From: Hyphodiscus hymeniophilus
Lineage: Eukaryota; Ascomycota; Leotiomycetes; Helotiales; Hyphodiscaceae
Length of the DNA stretch: 64,000 bases
NCBI GenBank assembly: GCA_016508695.1
Contig: VNKQ01000007.1
Span: 806,001-870,000 of the forward strand
Reading direction: 5' to 3'
In this document: in pieces, positions 23,194 to 34,662 of the stretch
Numbering within the stretch: the stretch's first letter is position 1
Layout of the letters: the number at the start of each line of letters is the position of its first letter
Notes under the pieces: model-generated
The model's database searches: none
Seen by the model: only the letters and a program-made list of their open reading frames with translations
What the model was told of the DNA's origin: nothing
Program-made: the position numbers and the translations under genes

Positions 23194-24374
23194 ATGTCTT
23201 TCAGAACACTTGGAAGCGATTCCACAAAATACGTTCAATTAGCCACCGAGGCCTACGAACTTGACGACAAAACCCCCCAGGCGAACACATCTTCTAACAC
23301 AGCAGCCGGGACTGGAGATACAGCCTCGCGGCCAGTCGTTCGCAGACGGAGACCAGAATCTAAACCACACTCAATCCAAGCCATGTCATTCGTAGGCCTG
23401 AAGAACATCTTCTTCCACAGAACAGTTACTCCTTTTCCTAGGACTAGTTCCAAGTACGATTGGAGCAAAGGCTCAAGCCAACCTCTACTTGGACAGAACG
23501 ATCAATCAAAGCAGTCAAAAGCAGCGCCAGCCTCCACCGACTCGGACATTGAAGATGTTGAGTCGCAAAGTGTGGATTCCAAATGTGAGAAAGCCAACCA
23601 GAAGAAGGGCTTCAGAATAGATGCAAGAATCATCAGCGATGCTACGATTGGCCTGTCGGATGGCTTAACTGTTCCATTCGCTTTGACCGCTGGTCTCTCT
23701 GCGTTGGGCAATACCAAAGTTGTTATTTATGGAGGATTTGCGGAGTTGATCGCTGGTGCTATTTCGATGGGTCTGGGAGGATATCTCGGTGCGAAGAGCG
23801 AACTGTAGGTTATTTTGTTCACCTAAATCAGCTCAAAACTAACCTTTGCAGTGCTTCATACAAAGCTCAACGAGAAGAGACACAGGAGCTGATTGCGACC
23901 GAGCCTGAAACTGTAATGGCAGACATCGCAGAAGTCTTTGAGCCTTACCATCTTCCCAAACATACCATGGACGACCTTACAAGCCACCTCTCACAGTCCC
24001 CTCGTCTCGCAGACTTTGTAATGCAGTTCCAGCACTGCGAAGAGGAGCCTGCAGCCAACCGTGCTGTAGAATCCGCCGCTACTATCGCTCTCGCATATTT
24101 CGTAGGTGGTTTACTACCTCTATTACCGTACTTTGCAGTCGGCGAGCACTCGGTATACACCGGCTTGTACATCTCGATCGCTGTCATGGTCATTGCTCTG
24201 TTCGCGTTCGGATATGGAAAGACATGCGTCGTGATAGGATGGACGGGTGCAAAGAATATTCGAGAGGGCTGCTATGGAGGGGTGCAGATGGTAGTCGTTG
24301 GTAGTGTTGCTGCCGGCGCTGCGATGGGTCTGGTGAGACTGTTCAGCCATGATGATAGTGGTGTCAAGGTGTAG
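23194..24374 (+). CDS. ccc1: CCC1/VIT1-type vacuolar iron transporter
   Basis: A member of the VIT1/CCC1 family, which moves Fe2+ (and Mn2+) into the vacuole for storage and detoxification. Exons 23194-23804 and 23852-24374 (intron 23805-23851) give 377 aa. A long polar N-terminus (about 145 aa) precedes the first membrane helix. That helix carries the family hallmark ISDATIGLSDGLTVPFALTA, whose acidic residue lies in the ion path. A second helix is AELIAGAISMGLGGYLGAKS. A cytosolic acidic metal-binding region (EETQELIATEPE ... EVFEPY) follows, then three C-terminal helices from about residue 285. The topology is that of the fungal vacuolar proteins. Expression in relatives rises under high iron; nothing in the sequence proves that here. 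Confidence 0.93.
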
Positions 24375-25786
24375 CTTGCACTTGATAATAACGATGAGAT
24401 GAATTGGGTCGATGTTGCGAGCTGGGAAAATACGGATGGCGTTTTAAGCTCTCGAGCGATCGATTGAGCGTGGGATTTGCTGCATAGCGGACGCATACCT
24501 TAGAATCATAAGTCTTGAACTGCAGGTCAGTTATGTGCTGTGAAATAGCCGTGCTTTGCCATTCGTAAACAGGATCTGCCATCAGTGAACGGCTGAGTAG
24601 TAGAGACTGGCTCACCAGCCCCAGCTTCATGGTTGCCAGAGCAGTTATTGCGTCCCTTCCAAAATGGAATGACGTTTCGGCATAGAATAACGAGCTAGCT
24701 CTCCATCTCTCTCTTTGTGCGAAAGATGGACATTTCGCGAGAAGGTATGGTCGAGAGTCGCAATAGATAAGTTACCAAGAATGCTAGAATCGCGTGCTTG
24801 CGGAATCGGAAGACTTCTAGAATTTGGCGGCCCGTGCCCAGTTGGAGTAGAAGGCTACAGTATTGGTTCCAGATTTGGCTTATTGGTGTCTTATTCCTAT
24901 ATGTGTATATGTGTATATATATATATATATACATATACCTATGGGTTGTAATTGAAAACTAAGTCAAATAAAAAGAAGCAGTTGGCTGTTTATTTGATGA
25001 GCAGTATTAGTATTTTGAAGTTATACGAGCGAACCTAAAGTTCGGACACTCAATTGAGTTTCACTCAGTCTACAAACTCCTCAATATTTTCTCAACATCT
25101 TCATCCGTCTTGCCATCTAAACCCAGAAGCTCGGAGGTTCCTGCAGCCTCTTTGAAGACTTTATGAATCGCGACTTTCTGTACTTACACAGACAAGGAGG
25201 CATCTTTAGTATGATGAAGACCATAACCGATGTCGCCAGGCAGGATACGTTTCATCCCATGTATCCATGAAGAATTGCTGGTTTCCAGGAGCCAGACTCG
25301 GCTCCCTCTTAGAGCATTATTCATTCAGAAATCATTTTAGGTTCTAATGTTGAAAGACATTGATGCGGCTGAAGAATTGGTAAGCCCCTCCTAGCAAAGA
25401 AGCAGATAAATGGAGATCCAATGACCCGCTACACCCGGTCTGGGCTTACAAATAGGTGAAGATCATAGCTTCGAACACTCCTTAAATCCGTGCTTGAATA
25501 TCATTCTTCCCTGTCATAACAATTGGGATGACGACTTGAACGTAATACTTACCTTCAACCAATGAGCATCAATCATTGTCTAAGTAGTTGGTAAGTTATT
25601 CTCTTGATGTCACCGGACTTTCTTCCACTTTCTTGACATCCAGGCTCATATGAAGAAGTCTCTATCAGTAGATATCTCATGAATTATTCAAAAGACGTTT
25701 GAAACTCACTCGATTGATCGAACTTCTATTTGACAAACCACTATCTTCTAAATCCTCTTTTTTGAACAGCCTCGCCAATCTTCAAA
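24375..25786. other. Intergenic region with a TA/TG microsatellite
   Basis: 1.4 kb between the iron transporter and the SDR gene. No gene is recognised. It contains the microsatellite at 24899-24940 and an AT-rich tract after it. Confidence 0.45.
24899..24940. repeat. TA/TG dinucleotide microsatellite
   Basis: An alternating purine-pyrimidine run of TATG and TA units, including nine or so TA steps in a row. Such tracts vary in length and can form cruciform or Z-like structures. Confidence 0.85.
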
Positions 25787-27067
25787 ATGTCTCCAGCAAT
25801 TCCCAAAGACTCCATCGTGCTCGTGACAGGGGTGAATGGGTACATTGCTAGTCATGTAGCCGATCAACTCCTACAAGCTGGATATCGAGTCCGAGGGACC
25901 ACAAGGAATTTAACAAAAGTGAAATCACTGAGTGCACTATGGGAGCAAAAGTTCGGTAAGGGCCGATTCGAGGCAGTCATAGTCGAAGACATGTCTCCTC
26001 CTGGAGCGTTTGATGAGGCCATGAAAGGTATGGAGAATTCAGAGTGGAGTGGGAGACTGAAGAAATTGACACATCGCAGAAGTCTCTGGTGTTGCGCATC
26101 TTGCGTCGAACACGACTTTTGACCATGACCCCAACAAAGTCATCCCAGGGACTATTTCGGGCATAAAGGTATGTGCATACTTTCCATCGGCTTCATGTGC
26201 AGTTCATATCGAGCTACGAGTCATGAGATTTTGTGCTAGCGAGGGCTTTGTGGGAACAGCGCGGTACTAATTTATGATAGGGAATTCTCGAGTCCGCCGC
26301 CAAACAAACCAGTGTCAAACGTTTCGTCTACACTTCCTCATCCACGGCCGCATCAGCACCAATTCCGAACAAGGAGTTTACAATCGATACTAACACGTGG
26401 AACGAAGCAACTGTCAAAGCAGCATGGGCACCTCCACCTTACGAGGAGGACAGAAAGTGGGCTGTTTACGGAGCGAGCAAAACCGAAGGAGAGAAAGCCG
26501 TTTGGGAATTTGTGAAGGAGCAAAAGCCTGGTTTCGTGGTTAATACCATATTGCCGAACGCCAATTTCGGCGAAATTCTTGTGGAAGATCAAGTGTTGTC
26601 AACGACCGCGGGGTGGATAAAGAGTCTTTACGCAGGAAAAATCGATGATGTGAGGGGCATCCCACCTCGTAAGTCCGTCTTCCTCGGAGCATGAAATAAG
26701 AAGCTGACGCAAGTCAACAGAGTGGTTCGTAGATACCCAGGATGATGCCAGACTTCATGTCGCCTGCCTCGTCGACCCTGACGTGCAAAATGAGCGCATT
26801 TTCGCTTTTGCAGAGCCATACAACTTCAAGTAAGTCGACCTCACTTCCAGTGTCGTCTCATGACTAACTACAGTGATCAGCGACTGTCTCCGGATCATGA
26901 GAAAACTACGTCCAAATCAAACGATTGCAGACGATTTTGAAGATGATTCCGTTCGTGATAAATCAAAAGTGGCCAACGAGAGAGCTGCTGAGCTCCTGCA
27001 GAAGAACTACGGAAAAGGGTTCACGAGCTTGACCGAGAGCATCAAGCTCAACATCCAAGATTTATGA
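25787..27067 (+). CDS. NAD(P)-dependent aldehyde/ketone reductase (extended SDR)
   Basis: An extended short-chain dehydrogenase of the dihydroflavonol-4-reductase/aldehyde reductase II type, 337 aa. Five exons (25787-26027, 26080-26168, 26281-26668, 26721-26829, 26881-27067) join in frame with four introns of 52, 112, 52 and 51 nt. The nucleotide-binding loop is TGVNGYIASHVADQLL, with RGTTR after beta-2 suggesting NADPH preference. The catalytic pair is YGASK (Tyr-x3-Lys) downstream of VYTSSS, the catalytic Ser strand. The C-terminus supplies the substrate pocket, so the substrate is not predictable. It converges on the TmpL-like gene, with 154 bp between the stops. Confidence 0.9.
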
Positions 27068-27221
27068 TTTTCAAGGCTATAGTGAAGTATAGGATGTGCT
27101 AGGAACGCGTGTTCGTATGAGTTCGTACAGATGACTTTATCCACTACTTTGCTTCTATCAGAGAGTGACGTCTCAATATGCTCTCGCGAGAGATATGTGG
27201 ATCAAGATAAAGAACTATCTC

Positions 27222-28682
27222 TCAGCTGTCCCAAATTGGGCCAAACGAAGGGACTCCTCGACTCTCCAGCTCGTAAACCAAGTGCTTCGTCAAAGCTTTA
27301 TTGCTCACGCAAAACACTGCCTCGGCACTCTCTTCCATGTATAACTTGTATGCCAAAAACACTAGGTCTTTCCGTCCCACAGCATTAGTGTCTATCACCA
27401 GAGCCCTTGGATCGACCTCTACCACTTTGTCGCAAATCTCATCTCCAAAAGTGTGCCGAGGCTCTGGTGCAGACCACAGAACCCGAGATTTTGTCGCCGG
27501 GATATTCATCATGGTGCCCAGACAAGGGCCGATCCCAGAGCCCGTTGTGACGATGATGACTTTGCGGAAAAGCTGGGCCATGCAAAGGACGCCGACGGTC
27601 GGGACGCCGCGAGTATAGTAGTACGTCTTGGGGTTGTTGATCGCTCTCCTCGTCCAATCTCCTGCATTGGACACGATGAGCGATCCGCCGTTGCCATTTG
27701 GTCCAGGGATACATGCAAAAGAATGCCATTCTGTTAACGGAGAGTCCGCGATACGGTAGACGACGCAATTCTTTACTTTCTCGGAAAAGTGCAATCGGAT
27801 AGCGTGAACTCCTACGCCTAGACGCTCGGGCTGAATGCGTAGCCGGCGAAGACGCATCCAAGGGAGCGCGACGTGGAAGCAGGATGCCATGAGTAACCAG
27901 AAAGCTGGGAGCTTGGTGAGCACTGCTCCTGGAGAAGCCGGCCCTGCTTGGTGACCAAGAGCTCTGGTGAATAGGTATAATTCGGGCCAGAATAGACCGA
28001 GCACTGTCCAGCCTCCATATCGATGGACATTTTCGAATCTGTTATGTCTCTTGGAACGTATTTGAGGGTACGCAGTGATCAACATCGCCCATAGAATTCC
28101 GACGACTGTGAATGTGCACATCATAATTATGGGGTCAGCTATGCGGATGGTGATGTATTCCCAGGTCAGGATTGCAGACAAGATAGAGAACCAGAGAACT
28201 GAGCAGATAGCTGCTCCACTGTGAAGACCTCCGTATTCGTATATCTTCGCCAAGGACCTTCGAATGCGGAGAGGTGTTGCGAAGGGGACGAGCCAACAGA
28301 CTCGGAACAGAGTGTTAATGACATAGTCTTGCCGGATGAGGATTGCCACGAGCATGTTGGCAGATGCAGCTGTGGATATATCCACCAGAAGAGGACTGTA
28401 TTTACTCCTCCGTTTCATGGTGAATAGGTGATGCCCGTAGTAGACATTGATTATGAAAACTGCTAGGAAAATGCGCCGATAGACCCCAAAAACGCTGTAG
28501 CGGGCGAATCTTAGGAAAGGATTCATTGGAGGCAGGGCATTTTCGGAGGCATTCTCGATCTGTGAATAGCTCGTTGAGGATAATTTGTTTTCGGCATTGC
28601 TGTCGTCCCCAAGGAAGGGTTTGTCTTGGCCAGTCTCGTCCATTGAGAGGTAGGGACCCATTTCCACATCTTCCGAAGCCAT
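27222..28682 (-). CDS. TmpL-like membrane oxidoreductase without AMP-binding domain
   Basis: An integral membrane protein of 486 aa with no intron seen. The first ~60 aa are acidic and polar. About six membrane helices follow (VYRRIFLAVFIINVYYGHH to FWLLMASCFHVALPW). The C-terminal ~200 aa look like a ferredoxin-reductase-type FAD/NAD(P) domain, with VGVHAIRLHF, a VTTGSGIGPCLG dinucleotide loop and ALVIDTNAVGRKD. This matches the membrane plus reductase half of TmpL, a fungal protein tied to redox balance and virulence in plant and animal pathogens; the AMP-binding half of TmpL is missing here. The ATG at 28682 is the first in frame, but the frame stays open for some codons upstream, so an upstream exon is possible. 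Confidence 0.75.
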   Translation of the reverse strand: MASEDVEMGPYLSMDETGQDKPFLGDDSNAENKLSSTSYSQIENASENALPPMNPFLRFARYSVFGVYRRIFLAVFIINVYYGHHLFTMKRRSKYSPLLVDISTAASANMLVAILIRQDYVINTLFRVCWLVPFATPLRIRRSLAKIYEYGGLHSGAAICSVLWFSILSAILTWEYITIRIADPIIMMCTFTVVGILWAMLITAYPQIRSKRHNRFENVHRYGGWTVLGLFWPELYLFTRALGHQAGPASPGAVLTKLPAFWLLMASCFHVALPWMRLRRLRIQPERLGVGVHAIRLHFSEKVKNCVVYRIADSPLTEWHSFACIPGPNGNGGSLIVSNAGDWTRRAINNPKTYYYTRGVPTVGVLCMAQLFRKVIIVTTGSGIGPCLGTMMNIPATKSRVLWSAPEPRHTFGDEICDKVVEVDPRALVIDTNAVGRKDLVFLAYKLYMEESAEAVFCVSNKALTKHLVYELESRGVPSFGPIWDS

Positions 28683-29758
28683 GCCGTCGTCCAAATATCC
28701 CAAATCCGGAACGGTAGAACTTCTACTCTTCTCCTCTTTCGTGCCTTAACCTACTTGTCAAAGTCTTCTTGGGAGACAACAGGTTTGTTGAACACGCATA
28801 GGCATCGCGGCACACGCAGCTTGAAAACCCGCGGTATGACTGTAAGCAATTGCTGGATCGCTTGAGGGATAGCAGGGTTGAGTACTCGAATGCTCGTTTG
28901 TCGACTCGATGATCTTCCAAAATGTTGCCCCTATTCCCAGTCCTTTGAGCAGCCCTCTTCCATGCTTTGCTCGGCGTTACTCTGCGGCCATAGGTGGGTA
29001 GGAAGAGGATAAGAAGAAGAACATTAGAGATATATGAGATACGAGAGGCAGACTTACTGTACTCTTCAATGGCACGCTCCCCCTTGAATGGGAAGAGTAA
29101 AAGGGGTGGAGTTGAGCGCTAATGAAGCCACCAGGAAACCTTACCTGTACGGTACGAGATCCAAGCCTTGTGGAGATCCTCAGCCGCAAATCTTTATTGA
29201 AAAAGCAACCACATATACTTCCATGTGAGAGTTGTGTTCCTGAGGTGTAGCAACAGGATATAGATAATTGAGATCAGCGAGCATTCCGAAAGCTTTCTTT
29301 GTGTTCTGTATCGGGATAATGAGCTTCAGGGTCCTTTTTGTTTTTGCGAATGCCGCTAATCGACGATGATTCGGTGCTCATCATTTCTTGCTCAATCGCT
29401 GTTCTTTCCTAACCGAGTTATCTCGACTGATTTGTGCTTTGACTTTGCACCTCTCTGATAAGTTACAGCAGTATCAAAGAGAGTTGTTTGTCAGGAGTCC
29501 ATCTTGCATGTTTGGGGCCACAGCTTCAACGCCTTTAGATGGTGGCTGGTGAAGCGAGACCACTTCTCTCGGACATGACATCTTGCGGTTTCAAAATCCT
29601 CAAGCTCTCTCAATTTTGCTCATGTTTGCTTGCGATTTCTCCTGTTCAGCGAACGTTTCCCTAATTAATGTACAGCACAGTGACAGGCTGCTAGCCCCTC
29701 CAACTTGCAAGCTGCCCAATGGCAGCCTCCTCTGTGTAGCGTCCCAGCTGTCATTGGT
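28683..29758. other. Intergenic region
   Basis: About 1.1 kb between the start of the TmpL-like gene and the stop of the nuclease-like gene, both on the minus strand. No gene is recognised. It should contain the TmpL-like promoter. Confidence 0.4.
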
Positions 29759-31251
29759 TCAGTCGATCTCCATTTCTCCTGGCGATAATTCGTCATCATC
29801 TGGTAATTCGGTTGGATCAGTGTCTTCTGTAGCTCTTTCTTTACCTTTAGATGATCGTTGGGACATACTTCGCGATAGCCAGGGCCAATATTCCTTGGAT
29901 CCGTATCGAGTAATGGCTTCCAAGGAAGGTAGCAATCGATATACCCCAAATATATCAGTTGTGTTTCCTATGTGATATGGCCCACGCAACACCTGGGACA
30001 GTGAGTCAGTGACTACCTAGACCACCGAACTTCTGCTCACCCGAGTTCGACCATCTTTTGCGATGTAATTATAGCAGACCTCCCATTTATGCATGCTAAC
30101 CAGAATGACAGGGAAAGGTAGCATGGAAGCTCCTCTATCACCCACATCCAAAAGTTCCTCCAACCGCCGAAACAGCGCCGAGGCCCAGATTGCTGTGTGT
30201 ACCAGAGGATCATCCGGTAGACGGGCAAAGCTGTGTACCTTCACTAAAGAAAGTAACGGCTTTTTTGCAATGTAATAATCCTTCGCCAGGTTTATGCTTA
30301 AAGGGTCCCAATTTCTGGGGTTGTTTGTAATTTCGAAAATTTGGTCGTCCTCCTCAGTCGTTGTTTCAACAAACAGCCCATGATCGAGTCGCGTTGCTTT
30401 CAGTGCTTCTTTTGTGGGAGATTCTGCAAGGGGAAGTAGATTTCGGGGATAGATTTTTGTTGTGGTCCTAATATCTATCAATAAGAAAGATTTTTTCGAT
30501 TGGTAGATACGCACATATTCTCAACGACGACTCTACCGTTCGTACTTGACGTGGCTAAATCAAGAATTGGTCTGATAACCTCTTCTCTCCAGCTTGCGAT
30601 TGGTTTGCCTGAGCATTTCCGTGCTATCTCGTAGATGCGTAGATATTTCACGAACGTGCTCAACGTCTCCTTGTCTTCATTGCCAATGGCGTCAAACAAA
30701 CGATCGTCTTGTGCATTGTACTCCCCCAGAACAGGTGGAGTCATTCGGGACTGGAGACGTTAGTTGTGTTACGCTTCAACGTTAAATGACCTACTCTAAG
30801 TGATAACGGCAAGATTCCTGCTGGTCTTCCACCAAAATGTCGAAGCTTGTTGTGTAGTACTTGTAGTGCAGTTGGAAGGTTGTCATCGCCGCCCCAACCC
30901 TTTACTGTTGGCGGGTCGATAGATTCAAGAGCAGCGAGTGTTACTCTAGGACCATATGATCTCTCCGACCGAGGGCTGATGCTTGGATTTGTGATATGAA
31001 GAGGAAGCTCTTCACTGATGTTTGAATTCCCTTCGTCTCCATCTACGCCTTGACTGCTTTGCTGATGGATATCTTCCAGCCAGCCGGAGACTTTGTCTTG
31101 CAGACCTTCCTGCGACGTTGTGAGGTTAAAGAAAAATCGGGCGCGTAGGGTGAGGTAGGTGAATAAAGTGTTGTTTCATTTGTGGTTTACAGAAAATGTT
31201 CAAAGTGAGAAATAAAGATGTCGTGGTAGCCTCGCCTTCAGCCTCGCCCAT
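29759..31251 (-). CDS. PD-(D/E)XK nuclease-like domain protein
   Basis: A fungal PD-(D/E)XK nuclease-like protein (PF20516-type, function unknown). Four exons: a 5' part 30795-31105 or -31109, then 30515-30750, 30041-30467 and 29759-29992. A first coding exon at 31191-31251 is tentative (spliced to 31105, total 422 aa), because no ATG precedes the second exon in frame. Family landmarks are visible: LPLSLRSRMTPPVLGEY, LDHGLFVE, LLDVGDRGASMLPFPVILVS, MHKWEVCYNY and the C-terminal EYWPWLSRS. At the expected E-x-K of the active site this copy reads LSLVKV, so the acid appears to be lost. The tail is acidic. Relatives are often expanded in Pezizomycotina. Confidence 0.7.
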
Positions 31252-31679
31252 TTAGTTCCTCATCGACGCACTCTAATATTCTACCGGGACACCCGTTCTG
31301 ATTCTATGTATCTCACTGTAAAGCAGTAACAGAGTTCTTCCATAAGGTCTACGAGCAATCTAGGTACTTTGAACAGTTGCAAAGTCGAAAAACTCACCAA
31401 GGTTGTACTCGAGTAGTAGCACGGAGGGGAAAACTATGAATCGTCTGCAGTCTCCAATTGCTTATGATGGTCTATTTGATAATGGTTTGGATATAAACTA
31501 AAGAACAACTTCGCCACGGATCAAAGGTTTCTGGTGGTGGGCGCAAAGATTGCTGCCTAGAGCGCCGCAATATCTCGGTAACTCACCATAAATGCCTCAT
31601 CGCGAATACAGCCTCGTCCAGCCCTCATCCACACAGGATTATAAGCTCAACAGTCCACCCACAATGCTATGCAAGCCTT
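31252..31679. other. Divergent promoter region
   Basis: About 430 bases between the nuclease-like gene (-) and the membrane/coiled-coil gene (+). No gene is seen. Confidence 0.4.
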
Positions 31680-32252
31680 ATGGCTCTCTACACCATGGGT
31701 TCCACCCACGATTGCTCAGACAAGCCAAACCAGTCTCTGGGACTTGCCCTATGTCTCCTACTTATAGCTTATATCTACTATTTCACTACATCTCAGCCTC
31801 AGATACCCATATCTCTAGAGCAAGAAGAGCATACCCCAGAGCCAGTTTCTCCGCAAGACACGGAAACGGTCCATGAGGACGCGATCCCAAAGAACCCACT
31901 CACGTCAGAAGCCAAGCTTCTAAAAGCTTACATGCAATTCGACATCCAGGATATCCGAACCATTAAACGACAGGTGGAAAATTGGAGCCATGAATCTAGG
32001 ACGAGGGAGAAGAGGATGCAGAAGGAGCTAGAGGAGTTTACGAAGAGTAGAGTAGAGCTTGAGAAGCTGATGAAGAAGTGGAGAGAAGAGCAGTTGAGGA
32101 TGATTTGGGATACGAAGCAGAAAAGGGAGGGGTTTGGAGGATGGTTTAGGTTTGGGGGGTCTAGAATGCCGAATGGTATCAAAGATGAGGAGCTTGATGG
32201 GGATGTAATCAATAGTGCGGTAGAACGGAGGTGTCACGAGAAAAAGGGATAA
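31680..32252 (+). CDS. Hypothetical single-pass membrane protein with coiled coil
   Basis: A 190-aa intronless reading frame that I do not recognise. Residues about 21-37 (LGLALCLLLIAYIYYF) form one membrane helix. An acidic, proline-containing linker follows. Residues about 85-150 are a heptad-rich charged helix (LLKAYMQFDIQDIRTIKRQV ... RMQKELEEFTKS ... LEKLMKKWREEQL), a likely coiled coil. The C-terminus is polar. An ATG at 31695 would also work. Organisation resembles small organelle-anchored adaptors, but no function is claimed. It converges with the next gene, 202 bp between stops. Confidence 0.55.
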   Translation: MALYTMGSTHDCSDKPNQSLGLALCLLLIAYIYYFTTSQPQIPISLEQEEHTPEPVSPQDTETVHEDAIPKNPLTSEAKLLKAYMQFDIQDIRTIKRQVENWSHESRTREKRMQKELEEFTKSRVELEKLMKKWREEQLRMIWDTKQKREGFGGWFRFGGSRMPNGIKDEELDGDVINSAVERRCHEKKG

Positions 32253-32454
32253 CTAAGGTACATGCTTAAAGTCTGACTAGCACCTGTGCTCGGAGTTGTG
32301 TTCAGTTCGAAGTGTTTTGAGCGGGAATGTCAATTCGGGGCTAATCTGCCCCTTTTTGTACATCAGCTATTATAAACTTCAGACGCCATGCCCAATGCAA
32401 GACACCTCTTCCATATGATACATATTTCATCCGAAACCTACACTTCTGCTCGTC

Positions 32455-33387
32455 TCATCGCCTCGTCATGAAAGACGTCCAGCCACCGGACTTCGGTCTG
32501 TCGTCCTCAGATCCACTATTCTCCTTCGCAGGAGTTCCTATTCGATCTAACGGCCCACCAGCTCTCTGCCTATCCTTCTCATCTGCAAAAGCTTGTTTGA
32601 CTTTTCGTTCGACCGATTCCTTCTTATCTTCAATGGCCCTTAATATATCGCTCTCTCGCTCGCCCATGCCATCATCCTCTTCACTCAAGGACTCGAATCC
32701 TATCCTCCTCTGACTGCTTCCCACATCGTCACCCTCTTCCTCCTTCTTCAGCCCAGAGAACAGCCAGTCCTTCCCCGAGGCGAAGATCCCTTTCTTCGCA
32801 GCCTTCGCCGCCTTGTCTGCTGTAATCTTCTTAACCCGTGCATTCTCCTCTTCATCCCTCCTTATAAAATCAAAATCATCTTCGGTCGCAGTTCCTTGCT
32901 CGATAGCTAATCGGGCATTGTGTACAGCTGCAGCGTATAAGCCTTTTTGCTCCTCGTAAAACTGGGCTCGTTTGCGGCGATTATATATCATCATGTCTCC
33001 CAACGCGTATGCCGTGACCCCTCCACATATCACTGTTGGCTTCAATTAGCTTTTGTAATTTCTCACGCAGGCCATATGTCTCAATGGCAAGATTCATTCC
33101 TGGTGCATCATACCTGTAATTCCAATCAAACTCAGCGCTGTAAACCGATGCAATCGATCCGCCCAAACCCTTCCTCTCAGAATGACTTTATCGAACTTGG
33201 AGACTTCAGCTTCTCGCGCCCTATCTGCCGCTGCTCTCAATCGTCTGACTTTCTCGTGTGGTGTCTCGCCAGGTGGGCCGGGTGTTCTCGGTGGGGAGGC
33301 ATTATATGTCGTTTTTGGGGGCAATTTGGCGGAGGCATGAGGTGTTGTTGATGTAAATCTCGTGGCATCAGTTGCTGATCGAGGCAT
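32455..33387 (-). CDS. Mitochondrial cytochrome oxidase assembly-like protein
   Basis: A 283-aa protein from exons 33114-33387 and 32455-33032 (intron 33033-33113). It resembles fungal proteins annotated as cytochrome oxidase c assembly (COX14-type, PF14880) proteins. The N-terminus is basic with many Ser/Thr, fitting mitochondrial import. A conserved stretch HEKVRRLRAAADRAREAEVS leads into one membrane helix, FTALSLIGITVICGGVTAYA, ending in GDMMIYNRRKR. The C-terminal half is a charged, Glu/Lys-rich extension. The splice restores T-V inside the membrane helix. The ATG at 33387 is used; a GTG two codons upstream is not needed. The role in complex IV is by family annotation only. Confidence 0.75.
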
Positions 33388-34662
33388 CGTCACTGGGATC
33401 GGATCTTTGCATGCAGAGGGGAGATGAGAGAGATTTGCACAGTGTTGACATGGGCGAGGTTGACATCAGGAGATTTTTCGAGATCCATGATCCGAGCAAC
33501 TTTAGCGTCCGTCCATAAGGTTCCTCGCTTATTATTGTACTTCGGGAGGGAAAGCCGAGCTTTAAGGATCACATCGAGATCATCACCCAATCCGGATCGT
33601 GTAAACTTGTGTTCTTTTTCAAACAAGTATAGTTTCATTTAAGACTTCTGTTTATTTGTTGCTGTCTCTATATCTACATCTGTAATCTGGGTTTACCAGG
33701 CTTCATCGGCATAATCGCGGCCCTGTCCACGCTCTTTAGTTCTTGAGAAAGCAACAGAGGCGCTCATAAGAACAGTAAGACCAAGCTTCATTGATCCATC
33801 TCTGGATCCCTGATAGTTGGCCACTCCACGTGGATAGTGGACAGTGTCCTTAATCGGATCAAAATCAGAACCATATGTGTATTATTTCCTGAGTTCATTC
33901 TGCCGAATTCCCTCCTGTCGATATCGGAACCAAAGGAGATATTTGGGATGGTATTTGCTGCTATCTCTGCTCCAACTCCGAAGAGTATTGCACATACAAC
34001 CTTCTACGGTTTTTCTCCAAATTTGGATTAAGTGGTAAAATGCTCCATTTCTCTTATCCTGAGAATACACCCAAGATTCTGGAACAGATAGATAACATTT
34101 TTGGTGATAAAATGGTGCCTCAAGTACTGAAAATCCTTTGACTATGGTACCGGGGAGGCTACTGTTATAGAGCTTTATGAAGCAAGAGTCATAAAGAAAA
34201 GTTGAACAGGAGAGCTGATCACTCGAGGTCCGAATTCAAAATAGCTTGACTAAGGTAGCCTATATGGCCGATATAGTTAACTAATATTAATAATAACTAA
34301 TAGCTAATAACTTTCTTCTTGAATTATATTCATAATAGAAGGAATTCCACCCCGTCGAGCGGCGTAGCCCCTGAGCTTGCCGGGAGTTTAGCGAGTCAAT
34401 CTCCCGTCCCGATTTGTCGCTAAGCCACAGCCTACGAGGCTAGGCGTGTAACTCGACGAGGAATCAATTTTGTTCACTTCAACCAAAGTGTCTCCCACCT
34501 CTGATTTCTCCGGAATCATCTCGAACGAAAAAATTACTATCGACTCACATAATATCTCAGTATAAAAACCTCCTAATCCTAGCACCTGATCTAACAAACC
34601 ATTTCTTCCTGCCTGTTCGCAATATTGAGATATCTTGCAACCTGCTCATCTCCCACACCACA
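33388..34662. other. AT-rich intergenic region
   Basis: About 1.3 kb between divergent genes. It contains an AT-rich TAA/TAAT tract at about 34258-34335 and, right after it, a compact element with inverted repeats (34341-34466). No coding region is recognised. Confidence 0.45.
34341..34466. repeat. MITE-like inverted-repeat element
   Basis: A GC-richer block of about 126 bp set in AT-rich DNA. Its ends are imperfect inverted repeats: GGAATTCCACCCCGTCGAG on the left, and CTCGACGAGGAATC on the right, whose reverse complement is GATTCCTCGTCGAG. Inside are further matching arms (TTTAGCGA with TCGCTAA; CGGGAG with CTCCCG). This fits a miniature non-autonomous element or a structured regulatory site. 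Target-site duplication is not clear. Confidence 0.4.
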
